A stretch of 64,000 nucleotides of DNA from Gracilibacillus caseinilyticus. GTDB lineage: Bacteria > Bacillota > Bacilli > Bacillales > Amphibacillaceae. The notes below the pieces were generated by a model. That model was not told the DNA's origin and did not search any database. It was given only the letters and a program-made list of their open reading frames with translations. A program made the position numbers and the translations under genes. The stretch is taken from contig NZ_CP095072.1 of the NCBI RefSeq assembly GCF_022919115.1, positions 1,302,001 to 1,366,000 on the forward strand. Reading direction: 5' to 3'. Of this stretch, positions 50,534 to 58,688 are shown in pieces (the stretch's first letter is position 1; every line of letters begins with the position of its first letter).

Positions 50534-51283
50534 TCATTTAAGCCACTTTACATGCTGTTCCCCATAAAAATTTTTCAATATATACGCACTCGCAGGCACG
50601 CGTAAGGTCTGAAAGGCTAGTAAAAAATCTTTGTTGTCATAGGCTACTTCCTTGAAGGAAATGTCCAATTGCCCTTCATTCCCGATCTGTATTTTTGCAT
50701 AGGGCGCAAAGGGTTGGTGGTTGCAGCCTAAAGCACCAGGATTCAGGTAGAGCTTTTTATTGGATTTGAAGTGATGAATAATATGATGGTGTCCGAAACA
50801 AATCACATCAGCCTTTGAGTGCTGATAGAGCATATCAAGCTTCTCGGCGGAAGGATGCCAATCAATCGGAGAGAATTGGTCCTTCTCCTGTAAGTGATAA
50901 TGCAGGAATAAAAAACGCTTTCCGTTAATGGTTTGCGTTCTGGTCATCGGCATATGTACTAAAGCGGGAACGAATGCTTTGTCTAAGCGCTCGGCAATCC
51001 AATAATGATGTTTTCTTTCCTCCCCTGTACTGAGCGGCTCCTTGCCATCGAGGATTCGTAATACAGACTCTTCATGATTGCCTCTGATAAAAGAAATATC
51101 TGTACGTGACAGTAACAAATCCAATACCTCATTGGTTTGATGACCAATCCCGATTAAATCACCGAGACAATAAATATGTGCGACTTGTTTATCCTGATCA
51201 ATATCATCCAAAACAGCTCGTAACGCTGCAGCATTACCGTGGATATCGGTGATTATTGCTATTTTGCTTGTTAAGAAAATCAC
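50534..51283 (-). CDS. Calcineurin-like metallophosphoesterase
   Basis: 249 residues. Motifs: IAIITDIHGNAAALRAVL, YCLGDLIGIGHQTNEVL, FIRGNHEESV, and later FGHHHIIHHF with NPGALG. These are the Asp/His/Asn ligands of a dimetal site. The family includes small YfcE-type phosphodiesterases and serine/threonine phosphatases; substrate unknown. GTG 51283 is the only start available in frame (a stop lies just upstream); it is close behind GAGGAT. Confidence 0.82.
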   Translation of the reverse strand: MIFLTSKIAIITDIHGNAAALRAVLDDIDQDKQVAHIYCLGDLIGIGHQTNEVLDLLLSRTDISFIRGNHEESVLRILDGKEPLSTGEERKHHYWIAERLDKAFVPALVHMPMTRTQTINGKRFLFLHYHLQEKDQFSPIDWHPSAEKLDMLYQHSKADVICFGHHHIIHHFKSNKKLYLNPGALGCNHQPFAPYAKIQIGNEGQLDISFKEVAYDNKDFLLAFQTLRVPASAYILKNFYGEQHVKWLK

Positions 51284-51667
51284 ATCCTCATGTTAAAAGT
51301 CATCAAGCACAAACATCGAAATGCAGATAAACATAACGATCAGAGAAATTATGCTGATCAAATTTGCTGTATTTTAGTATACTGGTTTCATCTCTTCAAA
51401 ATACCAGAATCATGATGATAAACGAGACTAGCATTAATATGCCGCTAATACCTAAAAATAAATAATAATCGACGCTTGTGGTGTGTAAAAACTCAAAATA
51501 CCAGAACAGCAAAAACAAAAAAACAGAAAATAACGTTAGGATAAAGGTTAAAGTTATGAAGTGTATTAAAGCTTAAGTATCCATCTATAAGTTGAAATCA
51601 TGCATGTTTATCAACCTTCTGTGTTATAGTACTCAAGTATAATACATACAACAGGAGGTTTTTTCAC
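51284..51667. other. Gap with a possible small membrane frame on the minus strand
   Basis: A minus-strand frame runs open from 51572 to a stop at 51396-51398 and reads as two hydrophobic helices (FILTLFSVFLFLLFWYFEFL then GISGILMLVSFIIMILVF). It has no ATG or GTG and no ribosome site, with a TTG at 51518 the first usable codon. It may be a small membrane protein missing its start, or a chance frame. A 14-base direct repeat, TCAAAATACCAGAA, occurs at both its ends. The promoter region for the next plus gene (TATAAT at 51638-51643) is the only other signal. Confidence 0.3.
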
Positions 51668-52072
51668 ATGGAAAAAAGCAAGTACCAGCAAGGCATGGAT
51701 AAATTAATGGAATACACACTAGAAGGTAATGATGAGGTGTCCACGCACCTGAAAATTTCAGAGGATTTGGCTGATATCGCACCGGATGTCGGAAAATATA
51801 TCATCGAGTTTGCATACGGTGACATCTATTCCCGTGATGGACTGGAGAACAAACAACGTGCGCTTGTGACGCTCGCATCCCTTGTTACACAAGGAACCGA
51901 GCCACAAATCGAACTACATATTAACACAGGACTTTCAGCAGGACTAACGAAAAAGGAAATTGTCGAGAGCATTATTCAGCTGATTCCATACACAGGTTTT
52001 CCTCGTGTCTTAAATGCCCTAACTATTGCGAAAAAGGTGTTCGCGGTAAGAGAGGAAGAAAGTGCTGAATAA
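51668..52072 (+). CDS. Carboxymuconolactone decarboxylase-family protein (no CxxC)
   Basis: 134 residues, all-helical CMD fold (PF02627 type): DVGKYIIEFAYGDIYSRDGL, QRALVTLASLVTQG and LTKKEIVESIIQLIPYTGFPRVLNAL are the standard helices. The thiol pair of AhpD-type enzymes (CxxC) is absent, so it groups with the gamma-carboxymuconolactone decarboxylase-like half of the family whose members in Bacilli are mostly uncharacterised. AGGAGG before the ATG; a terminator follows. Confidence 0.85.
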   Translation: MEKSKYQQGMDKLMEYTLEGNDEVSTHLKISEDLADIAPDVGKYIIEFAYGDIYSRDGLENKQRALVTLASLVTQGTEPQIELHINTGLSAGLTKKEIVESIIQLIPYTGFPRVLNALTIAKKVFAVREEESAE

Positions 52073-52088
52073 GCTGAACCGTGTCTGG

Positions 52089-52124
52089 AAAAAGATGTAT
52101 CATATGGCTGGTGCATCTTTTTTT
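52089..52124 (+). terminator. Terminator of the CMD-family gene
   Basis: AAAAAGATGTA and TGCATCTTTTTTT form a stem with a loop of about 12 bases and a long T run. Confidence 0.75.
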
Positions 52125-52298
52125 GATGTGAAAAGAAGTAGATGATTGTAGATGATGTAAAGCGGAACTGTATAACATTGTGGTAATTTGTGTGATAAGC
52201 ACAAATATGCTCCGTGTCCTGCTAGGCTGATAAATGAATTAACTTCCTTGCTGCTTTCGCCGAAGAATCCTTGGAGTAAGGGCAGAGTGATCATTAAG

Positions 52299-52425
52299 AT
52301 AGGTTCTTATGGACAGTTCAATATGTTAATTCAAATTTTTGTCCGTAAGAATCAGTCTTATGACCATTTTAAAAGGAAAATTGAAAAAAGTGTTCATAAG
52401 AATCATCTTTTGGACCATTATAGGT
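52299..52425. repeat. Weak ~51-bp periodic repeat (family D)
   Basis: CTTATGGAC at 52306, CTTATGACC at 52357 and CTTTTGGACC at 52407 recur at 51 and 50 bases, as do GTCCGTAAGAATC (52341) and GTTCATAAGAATC (52392; 51 bases). It is a degenerate, short tandem array of about 2.5 units, close to but not exactly 52 bp. The rest of 52125-52569 shows no supported gene. Confidence 0.45.
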
Positions 52426-52569
52426 AGCTATTCGCTTTACAACAACGTTTACAACACGAATACATACGGTGTGTTGAGACGGAATGCCGATACTACTCTA
52501 TAGGCCTCCTCATAATCATTACTCTTTTTGAATAAAATCATCTAAGACAGTAAGCAAAGGATGATGTAC

Positions 52570-54279
52570 ATGCCTCGAGCCAGAAGAAAAAAATCAAAAA
52601 ATAAAGGAATCGTTTACCTTTTATTAATCATAATGGTCGCTGTGGTTGCGCTCTTTATTCTCTTCACACAACAGCCAACAAAGGACGATCAAAAGCAGGA
52701 AGACACGACTGAATCCGAAACGGAAAAACCAGCAGAAAATACTGATCAAATCGCTAACACGATCGAACAAATCCATTCTGCAGCTGCAAAAGGAACCGTT
52801 CCTGATATCCCTTTTGTTGCAGGAGAAACAAGCTATCAGCAAGTGCAGGACGAATGGGGAGATCCTGATCAATCATCGCAAGTAAATGGTGCAATCTATG
52901 CAGTGTTTGCAGACAAAACAATTGGCTATCAGCAGGAGATGGTCTTTGACATTCGCTCTGCGGCAGGGTCCATCCAAACCATTACGTATCAAGCGATTAC
53001 CAAAACATTAGGAGAACCGACCGATACGCGTTATTTTCAGGATGATACCCATAATCAAGTTATCTTAGTCTCCCACACAGAATCCGGATACGAGCTGAAA
53101 TGGATTTTACCTCAACCATCTGAATCAAACGAAAATCCGACCGTTGATCATATATCCGTTTATACAGAGCCATCAGCACCCAGTAATGAGAAAGCGAGTA
53201 TTTCGAGTGTAGTTGCGGAGATGAGCCTGCGTGAAAAAATAGGACAAATGATTCTCGCGGGTGTTTCTGGAACAACACTTGATGCAGATACCCAGAACCT
53301 GATCACAGAACATCAAATCGGCGGCTTTATTTTTTACGCGAACAATTTAAAAACACCAAAGCAAACGGTGCAGTTGTTCAATCAGATAAAAAGGAAAAAT
53401 GAAGGCAATCGACTTCCGCTATTTCTAAGTGTCGATCAGGAGGGCGGGGAGGTTGAGCGATTGCCAGGAGATTTAATCTCTTTTCCTACTAATCAGGAGA
53501 TTGGCGAGAGAAATAATGCACAGTTTTCCTATCAAGTCGGTGTTCTGTTAGGGCAGGAGTTAAACGCATTCGGATTCAATCTCGATTTCGCCCCGGTCAT
53601 GGACGTCAACAGTAACCCGGACAATCCGATTATCGGCAACAGATCGTTCGGTGATAATCCAGAAGTCGTCAGTAAGCTCGGGGTGGAGACGATGAAAGGG
53701 ATTCTGTCGCAGGATATTATCTCTGTGATCAAACATTTCCCGGGACATGGTGATACCTCTGTCGATTCCCATTTGCAGCTTCCAACCGTTAATAAAGAGG
53801 TGGCCGAATTAGAACAATTGGAGTTAGTGCCTTTTGAACGGGCAATTGCGAACGGGGCAGACGTAGTGATGGTGGCACACATTTTATTACCTGCGATCGA
53901 TCCGGAATATCCTTCATCGATGTCACGAGCGGTAATCACAGACATTTTGCGGGGAAAATTGGAATTCGACGGTGTAATCATGACAGATGATATGACGATG
54001 AAGGCGATCACCAACAATTATTCGATTGGATCCGCAGCGGTTCAATCAGTGAAAGCGGGCAATGATATTCTGTTGATCGCACACGGCTATAACAATGTCG
54101 CAGAAGCCATTGAGCAGGTAACGAAAGCTGTTCAACAAGGTGAAATATCCGAGCAAAGAATAAATGAAAGTGTAACAAGAGTGATCCAATTAAAAAGAAA
54201 ATATGAGCTGACGAATGAAAACGTGGATGCAGTAGATATCGATAAGTTGAATCAATCGATCAAAAACGTGGTAAATTAA
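52570..54279 (+). CDS. Membrane-anchored beta-N-acetylhexosaminidase (GH3) with YjgB-type domain
   Basis: About 569 residues. A basic N terminus and one membrane helix (GIVYLLLIIMVAVVALFILF), an acidic linker, then a YjgB/DUF4309-like beta domain (about 65-200: VPDIPFVAGETSYQQVQDEWGDPDQ and TYQAITKTLGEPTDTRY), then a NagZ-type GH3 domain. GH3 marks: LREKIGQMILAGVSG, SVDQEGGEVERL, and KHFPGHGDTSVDSH (the NagZ catalytic loop with the Asp/His pair), and MTDDMTMKAI (nucleophile Asp). It should cleave GlcNAc-MurNAc muropeptides outside the cell. ATG 52570 is preferred by its distance from AAAGGATG. Confidence 0.88.
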   Translation: MPRARRKKSKNKGIVYLLLIIMVAVVALFILFTQQPTKDDQKQEDTTESETEKPAENTDQIANTIEQIHSAAAKGTVPDIPFVAGETSYQQVQDEWGDPDQSSQVNGAIYAVFADKTIGYQQEMVFDIRSAAGSIQTITYQAITKTLGEPTDTRYFQDDTHNQVILVSHTESGYELKWILPQPSESNENPTVDHISVYTEPSAPSNEKASISSVVAEMSLREKIGQMILAGVSGTTLDADTQNLITEHQIGGFIFYANNLKTPKQTVQLFNQIKRKNEGNRLPLFLSVDQEGGEVERLPGDLISFPTNQEIGERNNAQFSYQVGVLLGQELNAFGFNLDFAPVMDVNSNPDNPIIGNRSFGDNPEVVSKLGVETMKGILSQDIISVIKHFPGHGDTSVDSHLQLPTVNKEVAELEQLELVPFERAIANGADVVMVAHILLPAIDPEYPSSMSRAVITDILRGKLEFDGVIMTDDMTMKAITNNYSIGSAAVQSVKAGNDILLIAHGYNNVAEAIEQVTKAVQQGEISEQRINESVTRVIQLKRKYELTNENVDAVDIDKLNQSIKNVVN

Positions 54280-54302
54280 ACCACAAGGATGAATTAGCGC
54301 AC

Positions 54303-54390
54303 GAAAAAGTGAGGGATTAGCCGATAGCTGTTGTCTATCGGACAATATGTGTTTGAAGAGGAGAGGAGATGTCCGATAGCCCCCTCTGTC
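54303..54390 (+). repeat. Solo remnant of repeat family B
   Basis: TCGGACAATATGTGTTTGAAG, AGGAGAGGAG, ATGTCCGATAGCCCC resembles the array B unit and its terminal unit (ATGTCCGGTAGCCCC at 20923). The ATG at 54369 again follows a purine-rich AGAGGAGAGGAG. The bases before it (AGCCGATAGCTGTTGTCTATCGG) can also form a hairpin. No gene fills 54280-54549. Confidence 0.6.
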
Positions 54391-54549
54391 ACCAAAAATA
54401 ATCGAGAAAAGGTGATACACCCAAGAAGAGCAAAGCGTGTCAGAAATCTCGCTCTCTTCCTCCATATCCACCTTTTACGCAAACAAACATGACGAAGAGC
54501 AACACTATCTAAAAGCATTTCTCTCCGCCCGGCTTTTACCATCATTATA

Positions 54550-54921
54550 TTAATTCACTAAAACAGGTCCAACCAGGAATTCTGGTTTATTCCCGAGTGC
54601 GAGCTTGCATATGTTGTCATAACTGATTTGTTTATGATTCCATAGCAGCTGGCGTACTTCGGAAAAATCGACGTCTTTTTTCAGCTTTTCCATTTCGCGT
54701 TCGTAAATGGAAAGGACGTAACTGGTTTGTGCTTGTGGCAAGAAACGGTGTGCGTCTTCTCCCATGATTAAGCATCCCATATATTGAAAGCCATATTGCA
54801 GCTGTCTCGTTAATTTGATGGCATTGATAAACTTCGTAAACTGATTTGGATAATCACCTTGCAGCTTGGCTAAATCGGTCTTGACTACATGCAGATCCTG
54901 AAAACTTGATGTAACAATCAT
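54550..54921 (-). CDS. Conserved-looking helical protein, function unknown
   Basis: 123 residues. A GGAGGAATAAATA site precedes the ATG. The sequence is soluble and mostly helical (VVKTDLAKLQGDYPNQFTKFINAIKLTRQLQYGFQYMGCLIMGEDA) with a C-terminal LLWNHKQISYDNICKLALGN. No motif that I recognise. It follows the thioesterase gene by 16 bases on the same strand and is probably cotranscribed. Confidence 0.6.
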   Translation of the reverse strand: MIVTSSFQDLHVVKTDLAKLQGDYPNQFTKFINAIKLTRQLQYGFQYMGCLIMGEDAHRFLPQAQTSYVLSIYEREMEKLKKDVDFSEVRQLLWNHKQISYDNICKLALGNKPEFLVGPVLVN

Positions 54922-54937
54922 TTATTTATTCCTCCTA

Positions 54938-55459
54938 TTAGTCCCAAGGTTTTTCCAGCGACATCTTCTGAATTAAAGCAATGTTCTGCTCGCGTTTGGC
55001 GTTTCGAATCTGGACGCGTTCACTGCTTGTCTCGTGCAAATATTGTTCTTCCGGTGTGACTGGTATGACGGGAGGAACGCTTGTCGGCTTGCGATTAGTA
55101 TCTAATGCAACAAAAGTGAAAAAAGCTGTTGCAGCAAAGCGGCGTTCACCTGTTTCTAAATTCTCCGCGATGACCTTACAGAAGATTTCCATCGAGCTTT
55201 TTCCTGTGTTGGTCACAAACGATTCGATACAAACCGAATCAGATTGCAGAATCGGTTCGATGAAGTTGACCGTATCGGTGGATGCCGTCACACATTCCTT
55301 CACTCTGGAATGTCTTCTCGCCGACAACGTGGCACATGCATCCATTTTCTTCATTAAAACGCCACCGAAAAGGGAATTATAATTATTTAAATCATTTATG
55401 AGAACTTGATCTGTTTGCACAACTCGAGTATCTTTCATTTTCATTGCTTCCACCATCAT
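54938..55459 (-). CDS. Acyl-CoA thioesterase (YkhA-like hotdog)
   Basis: 173 residues. HotDog fold with NSLFGGVLMKKMDACATLSARRHSR, the acyl-CoA hydrolase motif (Asn...Gly-Gly...Asp), then VTASTDTVNFIEPI and KSSMEIFCKVIAENLETGERRFAATAFFTFVALD. It hydrolyses acyl-CoA thioesters, as YkhA/YciA-type enzymes do. Two ATGs (55459, 55456) fall close to GGAG. A structured leader precedes it. Confidence 0.88.
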   Translation of the reverse strand: MMVEAMKMKDTRVVQTDQVLINDLNNYNSLFGGVLMKKMDACATLSARRHSRVKECVTASTDTVNFIEPILQSDSVCIESFVTNTGKSSMEIFCKVIAENLETGERRFAATAFFTFVALDTNRKPTSVPPVIPVTPEEQYLHETSSERVQIRNAKREQNIALIQKMSLEKPWD

Positions 55460-55498
55460 TCATCTCCTGCTTTTTATGTTAGACAAGATAGTCTATAC

Positions 55499-55557
55499 GA
55501 GCGTCCAGAAACCAGGGGGTCCCTTTGGATCGTCGCATAACTCTTCAACGGACGCTC
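55499..55557 (-). promoter_or_regulatory. Structured leader ahead of the thioesterase gene
   Basis: GAGCGTCC (55499-55506) and GGACGCTC (55550-55557) form a perfect eight-base stem enclosing a 43-base loop with its own GGGACCCCC-rich hairpin (55512-55528). It lies 40 bases ahead of the thioesterase start in the untranslated leader. Read on the plus strand it is followed by a T run, but no plus-strand gene ends here. A cis-acting RNA is one reading; it does not match a T-box. Confidence 0.45.
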
Positions 55558-55660
55558 TGTACCTTTTTTGCTTCGACTAAATTATAACGCCAGCTTTCAG
55601 CATAAGTACAATGCCAATCTTTCATGGTGTATATAACAAAAATGTATGGAAGCGAACACA

Positions 55661-55700
55661 AAAAAATCTGCTATCGATGCGGACGATCGATAGCAGATTT
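55661..55700 (-). terminator. Terminator of the LysR gene
   Basis: On the minus strand AATCTGCTATCGAT pairs with its perfect complement around a seven-base loop, then TTTTTTTT. It lies directly behind the extended LysR reading frame that ends at 55699. Confidence 0.9.
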
Positions 55701-55767
55701 ACACTAATTTATCTTTGGCGTAAGAGATAAATGTTTTATTCGTTTGCGATACATAGGTGTCTTTTTT

Positions 55768-56577
55768 TCAGATGAACGCTAAATTCCATTCCACGACAGG
55801 CTGTGAGATCGAGAGGCTTTGGACATTGCCAGACAATTCTTTGCTAGTGCTTTCCGGCAATAAGGTAATGCCAAGTTCAGAAGCGACCATTTCTTCAATG
55901 AAATCCAATTGCGATGTTTCGGACGTGATTTTTGGCTGGAATCCTACTTGATTGCATGCATCGAGTATAATATTGCGTAATTCAAAATCCTGATTAAACA
56001 TGATGAAGGCATCGTCTTTCAATTCATCCAAGTGTATATGCTCGCGGTCTGCCAGAGGATGGGAAGGATGCACAACCGCGGACAAAGGTTCGGCGACAAA
56101 GGATACACAATCGATCGCATGATTTTTCTGACTCAGTACGATGACGCCGCAATCTAATTGTCCGTTCATGACCTTGTTTTCGATAATTTTTGAGCCATTC
56201 TCTTCCAGTTGAAAAGTAATCGCAGGATATTCGAGATGAAAAGCACCGATTAATTTCGAGAAGAAAAAAGAATGAATGAAAGTCGGAAGTCCGATTCGGA
56301 TATGCCCGGTATGAACGGTGTGGAGAGAATGGAGATCCTCCTCTAATTTGTCCATTTTCTCTACAATGGAAACCGCGTGGTTATGTAATAATTCTCCGGC
56401 ATCGGTTAACAGAATCTTCTTCCTTGTTCGAATAAACAGGGAGTTCTGCAATTCTGCTTCCAGTGATTTAATAGCACGACTGAGAGCTGGCTGTGTGATG
56501 TACAGGTTCTCGGCAGCCTGTGTGAAGCTTCTCGTCTTCGCTATTTCTAAAAAATATGTAAGATGTTTAATATCCAT
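55768..56577 (-). CDS. LysR-family regulator, cut short by in-frame TGA
   Basis: 269 residues up to TGA 55768-55770. The N-terminal HTH (MDIKHLTYFLEIAKTRSFTQAAENLYITQPALSRAIKSLEAEL) and the effector domain are intact. The usual LysR ending V-x-W-x-L-A-x-I-W-K-K-x-x-x-x-S is present but split: EWNLAFI, then TGA, then KKDTYVSQTNKTFISYAKDKLV in the same frame to TAA at 55699-55701, which would give the normal length of 292. The TGA replaces the expected Trp (TGG). A terminator sits right after the extended frame. The gene is divergent from ectD. Either a recent nonsense mutation, readthrough or a base error. Confidence 0.85.
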   Translation of the reverse strand: MDIKHLTYFLEIAKTRSFTQAAENLYITQPALSRAIKSLEAELQNSLFIRTRKKILLTDAGELLHNHAVSIVEKMDKLEEDLHSLHTVHTGHIRIGLPTFIHSFFFSKLIGAFHLEYPAITFQLEENGSKIIENKVMNGQLDCGVIVLSQKNHAIDCVSFVAEPLSAVVHPSHPLADREHIHLDELKDDAFIMFNQDFELRNIILDACNQVGFQPKITSETSQLDFIEEMVASELGITLLPESTSKELSGNVQSLSISQPVVEWNLAFI

Positions 56578-56830
56578 TGGATAACCTCCCTTTCAGATGG
56601 CGATTTGTTATAACCATCATAGTCATTTTAGATAGCTTGTACAAGTAAACTTTTTGAAAAAATCATACAACGTTCCACGTGAATCATCAAATGATGAGGT
56701 GTTTTGACAAAAATATGGCAATATAACATGATAAAAGACGCAAGAAACGGCAAGATACCGAAAGCAGTATGTATTTGAGATGGATCAGAGCTCAGTTTCG
56801 CACATCCGTTCACACCGATTGTTATCCGAA

Positions 56831-56860
56831 TTGTGTAAACCCGTACATAGAAATTATACT
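56831..56860 (+). promoter_or_regulatory. Possible ectD promoter
   Basis: TTGTGT (56831-56836), an 18-base spacer and TATACT (56855-56860), about 40 bases before the ectD start. A further TTGACA at 56704-56709 without a good -10 also occurs in this intergenic region. Confidence 0.4.
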
Positions 56861-56900
56861 GTATGTGAAAAATCTAATAGCGGAAAAGGAGTGTCGAAAG

Positions 56901-57830
56901 ATGAAAGATTTCTATCATTCCAGAATTAAAGGCATGCCTTCTATTGTGGAGAGAAAGGAACCCATCATTCACGGCTCAACAGCGGAGGACGGTCCTTTAG
57001 CGCAAAAGGAATTGGATTTTTATGAGAAAAATGGTTATTTATTTAAGCAAAACTTCTTCTCAGAGGAAGAGGTAAAGGCCTTGCAGAAGGAGTTACAGCG
57101 CAACATGCATGACAACCAAACCTCTGATGAGCCATATGTCGTTCGCGAATCGGAAGGCGATGAGATTCGTTCCGTCTTTGATGTCCATCACAATGATGCA
57201 TTCTTTGAGGATTTATCGTCACATGAACGGATCGTCAACATTGCCCAGCAATTACTCGGAAGTCAGGTTTACATAAACCAGTCGCGGATTAATTTTAAAC
57301 CTGGCTTTAAAGGAAAGGGATTTTATTGGCATTCCGATTTTGAAACATGGCACATGGAAGATGGCATGCCTAACATGCGTGCGGTTAGCTGCAGTATTAT
57401 TCTAACCGATAACTATTCCTATAATGGCCCGTTATTATTAATCCCTGGTTCCCACAACTATTTCGTCCAATGTGTTGGGGAAACACCGGAAGATCATTTC
57501 AAGCAGTCGTTAAAAATGCAAAGTCTTGGTGTACCAGATCATGATAGTATTAACTGGTTATTAGAAAAAGGCGGCAGAATCGACAGCGCGACAGGACCAG
57601 CCGGCTCAGTATTGTTCTTCGAATCGAATACGATGCATGGTTCGAACGGCAATATTTCGCCGTTACCGCGTAGTAATGTCTTCTTCGTTTTTAACAGTAT
57701 CGAAAATAAGTTAGTTGAACCATTCGCGAATGTGCCGGCAAGACCGGATTTTGTCGCGAATCGAACGAATATAAAACCGATTGAACCGAAAGCATTTGAT
57801 CTTGGGAAGAAGAGCGCTTCGGTGTATTGA
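56901..57830 (+). CDS. ectD: Ectoine hydroxylase
   Basis: 309 residues, the normal EctD length. It is an Fe(II)/2-oxoglutarate dioxygenase that converts ectoine to 5-hydroxyectoine, a compatible solute. The EctD signature GFYWHSDFETWHMEDGMPNMR (residues about 134-154) carries the iron His-x-Asp, and NTMHGSNGN carries the second His with the 2-oxoglutarate Arg in RSNVFFVF. The start is ATG 56901 with AAAAGGAG upstream; in-frame codons further upstream would extend into the promoter. ectABC are not in the window. Confidence 0.95.
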   Translation: MKDFYHSRIKGMPSIVERKEPIIHGSTAEDGPLAQKELDFYEKNGYLFKQNFFSEEEVKALQKELQRNMHDNQTSDEPYVVRESEGDEIRSVFDVHHNDAFFEDLSSHERIVNIAQQLLGSQVYINQSRINFKPGFKGKGFYWHSDFETWHMEDGMPNMRAVSCSIILTDNYSYNGPLLLIPGSHNYFVQCVGETPEDHFKQSLKMQSLGVPDHDSINWLLEKGGRIDSATGPAGSVLFFESNTMHGSNGNISPLPRSNVFFVFNSIENKLVEPFANVPARPDFVANRTNIKPIEPKAFDLGKKSASVY

Positions 57831-57837
57831 TGGAGAT

Positions 57838-57870
57838 AATCCCGCTAGCTGGTCTAGCGGGATTAATTTT
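57838..57870 (+). terminator. ectD terminator
   Basis: AATCCCGCTAG (57838-57848) and CTAGCGGGATT (57854-57864) form a perfect stem with a five-base loop, followed by AATTTTA (a weak T tract). Confidence 0.75.
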
Positions 57871-57944
57871 ACGTTAGGAAAGTATAAAATTCTAGCGAAG
57901 AAGCAGTTCGACGTAGTAAAAATGTAAAGTGTACCAAGTATAAG

Positions 57945-57991
57945 AAAAACTCAGCACTCGCTATAAGAGGAGGCGAATGCTGAGTTTTTTT
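57945..57991. terminator. Second terminator between convergent genes
   Basis: AAAAACTCAGCACTCGC and GCGAATGCTGAGTTTTTTT form a stem that overlaps the 3' end of the small membrane gene; T runs on both strands make it bidirectional. Confidence 0.7.
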
Positions 57992-58259
57992 AATGCTTCC
58001 GCATTCCTACGATAATCCAGCAAATCCCCAATGACCATGCTGTGAAAATGAAATTCCACGATGTTAAATGAACCCCTGAATCTGGATAATAGTAAAGACT
58101 ATACCATATCTCATATAAAACATTTAATAGTAATGTTACCGCTGGTCCGAGTAATAGCTTATTCGTAAATACAGTGACCAAGACCCCTGCGCCGATGACC
58201 ACAGCGGCACAATGATGAGCTGCATAACAAAAGGATCGATACGATGTCGCCCCTTCCAA
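57990..58259 (-). CDS. Small membrane protein
   Basis: About 89 residues with three helices (HCAAVVIGAGVLVTVFTNKLLLGPAVTLLLNVLYEIWYSLYYY is nearly continuous) and a short basic end. The start is uncertain: TTG 58259 follows a stop directly and has no ribosome site; GGAAGGGG lies after it, so the real start may be a non-standard codon further in. Opposite strand to ectD. No family recognised. Confidence 0.45.
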   Translation of the reverse strand: MEGATSYRSFCYAAHHCAAVVIGAGVLVTVFTNKLLLGPAVTLLLNVLYEIWYSLYYYPDSGVHLTSWNFIFTAWSLGICWIIVGMRKH

Positions 58260-58688
58260 TTATTAACACAGATATGTAGTTATCGTACAAGCGTGTACCT
58301 TAAGAGAGTACCCCCCCATTTCTATTATTTTTTAGTTTCGCAAGGTAAACAATAAAGGTAATCAAAATGATGATAATTCTGTTACTTATTAATCATTTTA
58401 TTTTTTTAATAGATAATATGTTGAGTAAATTATATATTTATAGTAATCTTATTCTAGAAAGCTTTGTAAGCGATTTACTAACTTGTCGCAGTAAAAAGGG
58501 GGGCTTGTATGTAGAGTGAACAAAAAGCATAACAAACAGGCTTATCTTTAGAAGAGTGAGCTATACTCTTCTACATAAGCATGCTGTTCAGCTGCACATT
58601 TCCGTATACATCAAGACATACTTCCGATAGAACAAGAAAAATGAACACGCTCTCATAAAGAAGGATGAGCGAAAGGAGAAGGAATGGA
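58260..58688. other. AT-rich upstream region of the arabinanase gene
   Basis: No gene is supported. TGTAAGCGATTTAC (58465-58478) resembles a CcpA cre box with about one mismatch, which would suit a gene for polysaccharide breakdown; this is tentative. A CCCCCCC run occurs at 58311. Confidence 0.35.

Noticed and set aside
55499..55570. T-box leader ahead of the thioesterase gene
   Set aside because: The conserved T-box sequence (AGGGTGGTACCGCG) is absent and the downstream gene is not an aminoacyl-tRNA synthetase or amino-acid gene.
55768..55770. TGA in the LysR gene as selenocysteine
   Set aside because: The position is a conserved Trp in the family and no SECIS-like hairpin follows directly; a nonsense change is simpler.
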